Assembly: GCA_949987565.1 (NCBI GenBank)
Contig: OX465114.1
Coordinates: 4,554,832 to 4,618,831, forward strand
Direction of reading: 5' to 3'
From: Luidia sarsii
Lineage: Eukaryota > Echinodermata > Asteroidea > Paxillosida > Luidiidae
DNA: 64,000 nucleotides
Position numbers and translations under genes: made by a program. The notes below the pieces were generated by a model. It did no database searches and had not been told where the DNA came from. It worked only from the letters and a program-made list of their open reading frames with translations. Positions 20,866 to 29,689 of the stretch are shown in pieces (the stretch's first letter is position 1; each line of letters opens with the position of its first letter).

Positions 20866-21694
20866 GGAGAGTTGTTTGGGTTTGGAGAAAGATGACTGCT
20901 TGACAGCCAACTTTAACACATGGCCATTTATTTTTCACACCTTGCTGTCTTACACAAATCCGGGGCATTACCATCCGAGGACTGGGCTGATGTGAAGGAT
21001 AATGCTGTGGAATTGGTCGAAAGATGATGATGATGTACAGACGCAGTGTGCCAGAGGCAGTATAGCTTGATGTCATTTACAATGCATTTATTTTGTGTAA
21101 AGTGTTATTCCCAAAGTAATATTTCCCTCTCGCGATGCACGCATTGATCCAGTCAATGATTTCTCCGAAACTACCCACTTAACGATCCAATGAAAAATAT
21201 ATCTTGTTGCTGGTATCTAGACAAAAATGCTGTGTGATTTTTATTTCTGAATTCCTCTGAACTTCATCTGGTTTTTGAGAAATAAATTCAACAATTCGCG
21301 AATTTATGAGCTTCGCCAGAGTTTTGTGATAAAAATACGGCCAGTTTGTCATCTATACCCATGATGCTTTGCAAACGTTCGAAAGGTTTATCAATCAGAC
21401 ATGTCAGAGGCGGTTGCCGTCATTACGTCGTGACATCACACCCCCAGCACACAGCAGCGGCACCTTCGAAAAGAAGGCTACGTACAGGAACATAAATTCA
21501 ACCGTAACGTAAATTCCATGGATTTTCTCACTCTGAAAATTGGACGTAAGTAACTCATAGGTAATTGTAGGTTATTTTTAACACCCAATCAGATAAGCAA
21601 ACTTCATTTCTTGGGTTGCATTCCCCTTTAAGTTTGGAAAATGACAACACGTACACTGCAATATGACCGAGGCCATTAACCTCTTACTACTTAC

Positions 21695-21891
21695 TTCAGC
21701 AGAGCAAATGCTTCCTTGTAACCTTTACTTTCACATATATCCCTCTCTAAACACAAGGAGTATAATTCACGATGATGCTTTCCCAAAGGATGATGGGGGA
21801 GACGATTGGTCATAATATGCAGACATTCCATCAGAGGATAAAGAGTCTTGTGGTAATCAAACAGCTGCTTCAGAAGTTCTTGGATGGTTTT
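21695..21891 (-). CDS. ORC3: ORC3 exon 9 of those visible
   Basis: A 197-bp exon between acceptor GCCTAACAG and donor GTAAGTAG on the minus strand. It begins in phase 0 with KTIQELLKQLFDYHK and ends with two bases of the AAA codon finished in exon 17368-17498. The stretch LMECLHIMTNRLPHHPLGKH followed by HRELYSLCLERDICESKGYK matches vertebrate ORC3 around [20 protein letters not shown]. This is the clearest single exon for identification of the gene. Confidence 0.95.
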
Positions 21892-22201
21892 CTGTTAGGC
21901 AAGTGATTCATAATTTCAGGATTTAAGTCGGAAACATAATTATGTACGTATCCATATGTATTAAAGTACTGGTACATTTCAAGCATTAAATCTGACATCA
22001 AATAATTTGTCATTCGCAATATTTCTAAAAACTTCAAAATGAGAATGAATGGTGCTTTTCCTATTGCCTAATGATGAAAATGTCTATGGAAAAGACGTGT
22101 GATTAAAGTGTGAAACATCTACTGAACAAAGGTATTCTCTGCAGATATTTTTAAAACCGATTTCCTAAACTACTAAATGCTTCCTAGTGTATGCACTTAA
22201 A

Positions 22202-22396
22202 TACATACCGGTACATCTTTAGTCATGTTTTGGTTTAGATTTTTATGGACTTCTGGCAACATATATATACATGTAACATATAGAGCACTGGAAAGTTAAT
22301 ACAGAGGTCACAGGTTCAGTCTCGGTCCAGTCAAATTTTTGTGTTTTGCCTATTTTCTTAAATTTGTTCAAAAGTTCCCAGTCAGTTTGTTTGACT
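22202..22396 (+). repeat. 195-bp direct repeat, copy 2
   Basis: This is the partner of 20671-20865 in the same orientation, about 1.5 kb away, between ORC3 exons at 21695-21891 and 22449-22512. High similarity suggests recent insertion or ongoing gene conversion. Confidence 0.92.
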
Positions 22397-22448
22397 AGCA
22401 ATTAAAGTATGCAAAATTAATATCGCCATAAATTTAAGTTCATAATAC

Positions 22449-22512
22449 CTTAAGATATTTGTCATCAAGTAACAGCAATCTTTGTAGTTTAGGATCCTGA
22501 TCCTCAACATAC
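22449..22512 (-). CDS. ORC3: ORC3 exon 8 of those visible
   Basis: A 64-bp exon with acceptor CCCACAG and donor GTATTA on the minus strand. Its first G completes ATG with the preceding exon, and it then reads YVEDQDPKLQRLLLLDDKYLK. This corresponds to vertebrate ORC3 RYVEKQASEKQVALLTNERY. It ends at a codon boundary matching the start of exon 21695-21891. The donor is GT but with a weak +3 to +6 context. Confidence 0.9.
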
Positions 22513-22646
22513 CTGTGGGAAAATCAGGAACAGATGTAAATGTAGCTTTATATATTTAAACACAGCACGGATAAAGAGAAAAAATCAGAGATATACAAGA
22601 GCAAAAAAAGCTGAAAGTCTAATCTTAAATCCACCCAACTTCTTAC

Positions 22647-22780
22647 ATTCTGAATGAAGTAGCTTGTCTGAAAAGTTCCAACTGGCCATGGCCGAGTGTT
22701 CGTAGTCTATTCAAGCCCTCTCCATAGTTACAGCACAGTATACTCAAAGGATTCTTGAAGAAATGATCCATCATAGCATA
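22647..22780 (-). CDS. ORC3: ORC3 exon 7 of those visible
   Basis: A 134-bp exon between acceptor CATGAATTTCAG and donor GTAAGAAG on the minus strand. It reads YAMMDHFFKNPLSILCCNYG, then EGLNRLRTLGHGQLELFRQA and TSFR. The PLSILCCN core matches PLSVLCCNLPEA of vertebrate ORC3. It ends two bases into a Met codon completed by exon 22449-22512. Confidence 0.93.
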
Positions 22781-23091
22781 CTGAAATTCATGGGAAAAGA
22801 ATTAAGACAATTATTGCTTTCATTCGGGTTACAGGTAATTGCTGACAAATAATTTATTTTCAAAGGAAAGACAGAGTGGTATAATTCAAAAATGTGTGCA
22901 AATTGAACAAAATGGCAAAGAAAACTTTGATTGGACCAGGATTTGAACCAGAGACATCTGTTTTGCATACCAGCGCTCTTCCCATCTGAGCTTTCAGGCC
23001 CTTAGATTTGGCTTTCCAAAGAGTCAACGACTCTTTGCCGGGTGCGGGCGCCTGTCAGTAGCATTCGACCATTAACTGCCGTATATCTCAG

Positions 23092-24302
23092 GGGCAGATT
23101 TCGCAAAACTAGTCTTATTTTGATCATAGGACTCAGGACGGGTCCTGACTGTAAGATCAACATTCACTATAAGCATCCTAAGACAATTTCACCAAACTCA
23201 TCTTAGACAAGACTTGTCCTTTACACATTTTAACGCGCTGTAAATTATTGGACAAGGATGATCTGTTTAATGCAATGGCTGTACCATGCTCAATTCATTC
23301 AATTTGACAACTACACGTAACAGCCATAGCCATGATGTTATGAGTACGCATTGGATGATGAAAAAATAGCTGATTAACTGTTTCAGGTGAAAGTTTCATT
23401 GTCTTAAATCATGTGCTTGTCGGTGACTACTTCACTGCATGGTGTTTGGCCACATAAAAGATGAAATAATAACTAAAATATATCGCCTTTCGCCATAACA
23501 TTTGTTTGTGCATTTTATTAGTGAAAATGTAAAGGCCCAATACAACAATATGAAGATCGGAAAATCAATGTCCACATATTTCCTTCTAATTTATACAGTT
23601 GGTAGATGGTCATGATAGAATCTCCATGTTGAAATCTTACTGGGATGCTGTACTTTTTGAGAAATCTTCACTCAATCATTTGTTGAATGCTGCCAAAACA
23701 AACAAGCCAATGTCTGTTTTAAATTACACTGTAAACCCCATGGACGTAAATGTACACGTACACACGTACGTGTACATTTATACCCAGGTCTGTATTGGTT
23801 ACAACACATATCAGTCGTCCAGTCGGTTAAAAACTCATGGGGGCGCTATTTAAAAAACAACCAATTCCGTTCATCTCTCACAGGTTGGTGCAAATATGCA
23901 ATTTTTGTTGCCCTTCCTCCTTTCTCAGATTATCGTTTGAGCTAAAAAAATTCACTTTGTTGTTTCTGGGGTATGTTTAATGGTTTAACATACATGTACA
24001 GACTGAGGTAATCTTTCGACCTTTACCAATGTTGTGTTGGGCCTTTAACAAAAATTAGCTGGTAAATTGCCAAAGTACTATCTTCGTGATCAGACTGAAG
24101 CACAAACGCCACTTTCATATGTGTTTGTGTAGATAAAAGAATTCTAGAACTGGTCCTAGGTTAAGATGAGTTCAGCTTCATTGCCATAGAAGTTGAGACG
24201 CGTTGATCTCAACTTTGGTGAAATCAATCCTAGGACACATCCTGACATCCGGACAAGGAACCCTTACGAAGACGTGTCTTAGCATTTCATGAAATCGGCC
24301 CT
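23092..24302. mobile_element. MITE with GGGC.GATTTC ends, inserted in the composite repeat
   Basis: The left end GGGCAGATTTCGCAAAAC at 23092 and the complement of the right end (GGGCCGATTTCATGAAATGC before 24302) are imperfect inverted repeats. Flanking AGGG is shared on both sides. The subterminal halves have long but diverged inverted similarity (GGACAAG, CCTAGGAC, TTGGTGAAAT). A smaller relative with GATTTCACAAA ends is at 27287-27429. No transposase. It carries another element (23531-24046). Confidence 0.65.
23531..24046. mobile_element. MITE with AAAGGCCCAATACAAC ends, nested
   Basis: The left end AAAGGCCCAATACAACA at 23531 is mirrored at the right by TGTTGTGTTGGGCCTTT ending at 24046. 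TTAA follows on the right and GTAA precedes on the left, suggesting a TTAA target. Its left part recurs at 41137-41345 and its right part at 53165-53290. It carries a short ACGTGTACATT palindrome at 23745-23785. No coding capacity. Confidence 0.7.
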
Positions 24303-24472
24303 AGGGATCAAAACCCCGCTTTCATTCAGATGCACACAACCAATCGTAAACCTGGCTACAGCAGCTCGGGGATCACATCAAGTGGATGCAGCAGTTTTTC
24401 AATTCAAATCAAACAAAATAAAAAATGAACAGCACAGCTAGAATGTGTACAGGTAGAAACCAACAACCCTAC

Positions 24473-24586
24473 CTGCAATCCTTTGACAAAATTGATCACT
24501 GAGAAATCATGGAAGAGAAAAATATCTAGAAGCAATTGGAAGACTTTGTATCCAACATGAAAGGGATGGGCTGATGTCAACAGGAC
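24473..24586 (-). CDS. ORC3: ORC3 exon 6 of those visible
   Basis: A 114-bp exon (38 codons, phase 0 to 0) with acceptor TTTGTCCACAG and donor GTAGGG on the minus strand. It reads VLLTSAHPFHVGYKVFQLLL, then DIFLFHDFSVINFVKGLQ. The IFLFHDFSV.NF.KGLQ segment is nearly identical to vertebrate ORC3 IFLYHDFSVQNFIKGLQ, in the AAA+-like domain region. Confidence 0.95.
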
Positions 24587-24719
24587 CTGTGGACAAAATA
24601 TCAACAGCAACACAATCAATTTGGCAACACAAAATACATTTTTGCATTTTCTAGTCTGAAAAAGCTCAAGTGATCACCAGGGTAAGCCCAGCCTATAAAC
24701 ACACAGGAGAACATCAAGT

Positions 24720-25129
24720 GTTACTACAGACCGGTGACTATCAAGACAGTTTCTAACTCCCACCACATACTGAAATAATTATTTTAGGAAACTATTGCTT
24801 TTAACACAAATAACACCATTGCGTTTCACTAAAAATTCTACATGTATTCCCATTAATTCCTCAATATGATAACGAGGGAAAAACACCAAAAGTTGAGAAT
24901 AGTTTCACTGCATTACAAATAAAGTAAATCATGTCAAATATGAATGCGGAATATCCATTCATGAAATCAAACCTTGTAAAGAAGATAGTATTGACAAGGA
25001 CAAAATAACAAGGAGAGACCACTATAAAAATAACCAATAAACGTATGGCTTTAGATACAGATTATGACTTTTTTTCTTTTTTTTCTAGGTGACAAACGAC
25101 TTACTTTGCAAAACATCACTTAACAACAA
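24720..25129. other. ORC3 intron, nothing recognised
   Basis: AT-rich intronic sequence up to the TTAA at 25130. No features seen. Confidence 0.5.
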
Positions 25130-25133
25130 TTAA

Positions 25134-25553
25134 CCCCTTGCATACGGATGACGGCAATAGCCGCTCTAGGACCTTCAAAATTTAGACACCACTAGTGTCT
25201 AAATTGTAGACAAAGACTCTTTTCAGCAATATTTATCAAGACAAACACCTGTTTTGTCCTCAGTTGCCGCATGAATTGCCAGAGTAGTGATAACAATTAC
25301 ACTATTGTGGGACTTCATTGTGAATGACCGAGGTACTGTGCGCTGCTATGGAAGACAGTGTCCTGGCATGCCCCACAGCAAATGCGGTCACTGGACAAAC
25401 CATGGAATGTGGCCACTGCCTTCACCACAAATTGCAGGCTTAGTTGAAGACATCAACCTAGAAGCTTTGTGCGCTGGAGTGGAGGCATGTCTGCGAATTT
25501 CAGAAATGGCACTGTGACGCCATAGGGAACTCAAATAATCCGGCCATCAGGGG
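25134..25553. mobile_element. piggyBac-like MITE with TTAA target duplication
   Basis: TTAA precedes CCCCTTGCATACGG at 25134, and the right side finishes CCGGCCATCAGGGG before TTAA at 25554-25557. TTAA flanks with CCCCT/CCCYTTGC-type ends fit piggyBac MITEs. The element contains the inner palindrome TAGACACCACTAGTGTCTA near 25190. The open frame at 25287-25517 resembles no family I know. It lies in the ORC3 intron. Confidence 0.6.
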
Positions 25554-25557
25554 TTAA

Positions 25558-26792
25558 AAACAATGAGCTTTGTGTGTGGTAAGGTCTGCAGTCAACATGG
25601 GTCAATACACAAGGTGAAAGATATTTTGATAATCTACTCAATCTACTCAACCACAAAATTAATGAAAGGAAAAACATGACACTAACAGTAAGATTTTTTC
25701 TACCATGTTTTCTGATAGGCAATCCACACAGATGAGACAATATTGTTTTCTTTTATGAATTTTGAAGATTTCAAAGATTTTTCATCCTAACTTCCTGTGT
25801 TTACACTGTTTTTCTCAAACTTGACAGGTTTTCAAGTGAGTTCCTCCATTTTCTCAATTTCCATGGAGTAAAACTGCAATTGTGACATTATTTCTTTAAC
25901 CTGCTGCAGGGGAGTGCTTGACTTGAGGTGATGAAATAATCTTTTAAAGAGAAGAAATTTACCTTGACCTAGCATTGATGAAATCAAGTTTATACTTGCT
26001 ACCAAATTAAAATACCAAGGCACTTATGGTTTCAACCAGAAGCAAGGGTGCGTTGAATGGCATCATTCAAATTGAATGAAATACAGAGCCTGGAATATAC
26101 TATAGCATGCAAGACCAAGACAGCAAGAAGAGGAAGGGCCCGCCATTGATCTAAAACCAAATACTAAAGTTTGGAAAATTATAATTTGGAAGGGTTGTTG
26201 CATGACCATCATTTGAGCCACTCCAGCAAACAATTAGTACACAAAAAATGACAATCTTTTGGCAACATTTTGCTGGAAGATTTTTGTGCCCTTTTTTGAC
26301 AACAAAATTAGCGTAGAATGCCAAAGTGCTTTGTCAACATATTTGGGAATGACAGGAAAAAGGAGGAAGAAAACTATTCAGAACAAACACCAAGACTTTT
26401 TTGCCATGCTGAAGTACATGTACATGTAGCAGAAAAGCTAACTATTACAGATAAGTGCTAGGTGATATACTGATTTTTTACTTGCAAAACATGTCAATCA
26501 TAGAACTCATAGCAAAAGGTACCAAACAAATTAAAACCATGTTCATGGCACAATCAGAATACTTATTGTTTTTTCATTACCAATGTCAAAGTGAATATAT
26601 TTGATTACTATAAAAAAATATATATTTGTAATTCACTGACTTATTTCAATTAGAAGAAAAACTTAATGATTATAAAAAGTAAGGAAGCCATAACTTTCTG
26701 AGTTAAATTTATGCTTTTAGAAAAACAATTATAGGGAAATCATGATTACAGCTGGTTTATTGCTGATCATGTGGAATTTAAAATGCAGTTAC
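25558..26792. other. ORC3 intron with repeat copy 2 at 25965-26260
   Basis: The only structure recognised is the diverged partner of 19790-20060 at 25965-26260. The remainder is AT-rich; small ACATGTACATG tract at 26415. Confidence 0.5.
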
Positions 26793-26952
26793 CTTGTCAA
26801 TAAGCTGACTGAGATAGATAGTAGATGGCTGAGCTTGGAATTTTTGGATACTAAGCAAGGAGGAAACTGCTTGAGGCAAGATCCGATGGACAGCAGTTAC
26901 AGATGTTGCAATTCCAAAAATGAACACAAGAGGAAGTTTTGACAGGTACTCA
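26793..26952 (-). CDS. ORC3: ORC3 exon 5 of those visible
   Basis: A 160-bp exon with acceptor AATTTCAG and donor GTAACT on the minus strand. Its first T completes an AGT (Ser) codon begun in exon 34300-34487. It reads EYLSKLPLVFIFGIATSVTA, then VHRILPQAVSSLLSIQKF. Vertebrate ORC3 has FPLILIFGIATSPIIIHRLL and PHAVSSLLCIELF, so the AAA+-like beta strand and following helix are conserved. It ends phase 0 before exon 24473-24586. Confidence 0.96.
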
Positions 26953-27286
26953 CTGAAATTCAAAACGACACAAGCAAAAAAATGTGTAAGAACTTTAAAA
27001 CATCTTTTCTAGAAATGTTGTCTTTCTTACAGTGCTTAAGAATAACAATGTGCCATTAATCCTTTCTGCACTGCAACTCCCACTTGCTGCATATAACAAA
27101 ACCACACAATGGACCAAATTATTAAACATAATTATTAAGAACATATGCTGTAGCACTTCTTGTATCATCAGCATTTGCCTTTTCCTATTGCACATGAAAG
27201 CCAAATACATCATCAACACATCTTGATGACCATCCTCATCCCCAATCCATGACCTAATCATTATCCTAATTCCCTGCATCCAGCAG

Positions 27287-27429
27287 TCGATTTCACAAAA
27301 CCATCGTAACTTACGATCAATCGCAAGACGATGAGCAATGTACAGTAACCATACAGCCTATCACAAAATACGACGGGTTATACATCGTAAGTTGAGTTAC
27401 GATGCATCGTAAGGCTTTGTGAAATCCAC
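27287..27429. mobile_element. Small MITE with GATTTCACAAA inverted ends
   Basis: A 140-bp element with GATTTCACAAAACC at 27289 and GGCTTTGTGAAATC ending at 27427. Inner inverted motifs include ACTTACGAT, ACGATGCATCGT and TCGTAAGTTGAGTTACGA, so the whole can fold into a long hairpin. It interrupts the beginning of the 19-bp minisatellite. Related ends occur at 23092 and 24302. Confidence 0.75.
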
Positions 27430-27835
27430 CCTGATCCCCTATCTGCATCCTAATCCCCTATCTGTATCCTGATCCCCTACATGTATTTGCATCCTGATCC
27501 CCTACATGTATTTGCATCCTGATCCCCTATCTGCATCCTGATCCCCTATCTGCATCCTGATCCCTTATCTACATCCTGATCCCCTATCTACATCCTGATC
27601 CCCTATCTGTATCCTGATCTCTATCTGTATCCTGATCAACTATCTGTATCCTGATCAACTATCTGTATCCTGATCCCCTATCTGTATCCTGATCCCCTAT
27701 CTGCAATCTGATCCCCTATCTGCATCCTGATCCCTTATCTGCATCCTGATCCCCTATCTACATCCTGATACCATATCTGTATCCTGATCCCTATCTGTAT
27801 CCTGATCCCCTATCTGCATCCTGATCCCCTGTATT
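27430..27835. repeat. 19-bp minisatellite, about 20 copies
   Basis: The unit is GCATCCTGATCCCCTATCT with variants (GTATCC, TACATCC, GATCAAC, ACATGTATTT insertions). Degenerate units precede the MITE (27230-27286, CATCCTCATCCCC, ATCCTAATTCCC), so the MITE landed in the array. A more decayed relative is at 29345-29440. Unspaced variation rules out a CRISPR array. Confidence 0.95.
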
Positions 27836-27839
27836 GCAT

Positions 27840-29344
27840 TCTGGAATAACAACTGGTGTGAACCAAGCAAAATTGTGGCTGAATTATAACTACACATGTA
27901 TGTACAGAGGTGCTTCAGAATGGCAATATTGTTCTCACAAAATACTGAGCTTTTACACATAAGCATGAGTGACAAAAAAGTCTGGCAATTGTTTTTCCCA
28001 AAAACTGGTACCATAATTACCTGATTGTTTCAACAATGAAGAGGTCATTCACATAGTTTCTTGTTGTCTGTTATCATTTTTGTTCACATTGTAACATGTT
28101 AGGAACCCAAGTCTTTGCTATGTGAAGTACATTAATTTGCTTATTAGACCATGGAGCTGGTTAGACCACAAAGGTTGTAGTACCAAGTTGTGTGTTTCAC
28201 ACTGGATGTTGGTTTTTGGAACAATAATTCAAATTAAATTATTTTTTAAATGTTTGGTAATTTCAATGGAATGTTTGCAAGAAACTGCAATCAATCTATT
28301 TAATTGAGAGCCGACATGCTTTTCCGATCATCAATTATGACATGGGCTGACTAGGCTTCTTGGCCCTTCAATGGTAGTACCCATATTTTTTGCTGCCACT
28401 ACAAGAAGTAGATCCCAATTAAATATCGACTGTGATTTCTCATAGTTCTGCAAAGCAATTAATGTAGCTAGGGAGAACATCAGCATAAATGAATTCCATG
28501 CATGTTCGATCAATGCTTCACTGCAAACTTTATGTGGTAAATTCTCTCTAAGCCTCAAATACTTCACTTTCAGAACGTGGATTTTATGGGCGAATATGAG
28601 CCGCCGTACAATACAGACCTTGACTTTAAACAAGTCTATCCATAGCTGGGCATTGTCGCATGTGCATTTCAGTGCACGTGTCTTGTCTTGCCCTGCTTGT
28701 GAATCTAAAAAAAAATCTAAAATCTAAAATCTTAAGATAACGGAGCTTTGTTATTTCTTATAAATGTAAGACCTACCAGTGCACTGAAACATTGCTGCTT
28801 TTATAACATTATCTAAACAAAGTCAATGTCACTTTATGTCCTAGGCAAAGCATCGTCAAATTGCATAAATTGGGCGGCCAATCATTAGCTAATAATATTG
28901 GTACAAGTATTTTTTTCTCCTGCGTAGTACATGTACGTGCAGTATGGTTAGCAATTAGCATAGCCGTCTAAGATACAGATACAAAACCATGTCAGCATGT
29001 ACATATACAGCACAGTTCAATGCAATGCAATGCAATGCGATGCAGTGCATCAAACCGGTACCGGTTTTCAGATTATAATCTGTACTGCACGTAGCTGATA
29101 TCTGTACATGTACAGGCAAGCACTGCTTCCATGTTACCATCACATGTTTGTGTTTGGGCATGCATTTGCAAGAGGATTAATGAGACTTTGCAGTGGACCA
29201 GTCATTTTAAAGAATTATCTCAGCTTCAGCCGTTTGTAAGAAATTTTGAAGAAAAAAAACCATTCTTTTGGGATTAAAATTCATAAATTGGAATCTACAT
29301 TTAAAAATCATAAAAAATCTGGCAAAATCAGAATGGTTGGCAGG
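27840..29344. other. ORC3 intron, nothing firmly recognised
   Basis: Part of the 7.3-kb intron 26953-34299. A short TGCAATGCAATG run lies near 29020-29045. Open frames (for example 28331-28633 on the minus strand) match no family I recognise. Confidence 0.45.
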
Positions 29345-29689
29345 TATGTGAGATCTGCACCCTAATCCCCATCCTGATTACCATCCCAATTCCCTATCTA
29401 AACCCTTATCCTCATTCTAATCCTAATCCCCTATTCTACCCACAACCCCATTCCAAAACCCATATCACCTTTCAATTACTTCTTTACCTCTCCAAACCCA
29501 TTTCACTTTGACTTTTATACCAACATTCCTTCTTTGCCTTCTCCATACATTCCCTTTCCCCACCCCTGCTCTGTACCATACATATAACATATATCATAAC
29601 TACCAACCTATCATTCAATGACATCATCTTTCAATTACATCATCAATTATCAAGATTGAAAATAATACACCATGTAACATGTCTTCTTA

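Larger units (their letters stand above)
20285..21627. mobile_element. Kolobok-like DNA transposon, non-autonomous, TTAA target duplication
   Basis: The ends are inverted over about 80 bp: AGGGGAATGTAACCCAAGAA at 20285 and the complementary TTCTTGGGTTGCATTCCCCT ending at 21627. TTAA flanks both sides (20281-20284 and 21628-21631). TTAA duplication with AGGGG-type ends fits the Kolobok superfamily, whose transposases often carry a THAP zinc finger. A THAP-like fragment lies inside (20474-20640). The remainder lacks a transposase catalytic domain and holds a 195-bp repeat (20671-20865). The element sits in the intron between ORC3 exons 17368-17498 and 21695-21891, only about 65 bp from the latter. 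Confidence 0.85.
22905..24430 (-). repeat. Composite tRNA-like repeat, copy 2, interrupted by nested MITEs
   Basis: This reverse-strand copy has its tRNA-like module at 22930-22995 (box B complement GGATTTGAACC at 22939, box A complement CATCTGAGCTT at about 22984) and its other half at 24303-24420 (ACCAATCG, GGCTACAGCAGCTCGGG). The two halves are joined in the copy at 44130-44460, so 23092-24302 is inserted sequence. The boxes are well kept here: AGCTCAGATGG and GGTTCAAATCC with about 34 nt between them. Confidence 0.75.

Noticed and set aside
27430..27835. A CRISPR array
   Set aside because: Units are contiguous without unique spacers, and the DNA is eukaryotic; it is a minisatellite.
28331..28633. 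A 100-residue minus-strand protein
   Set aside because: No domain, no splice signals and no supporting repeat; indistinguishable from a chance open frame in AT-rich DNA.
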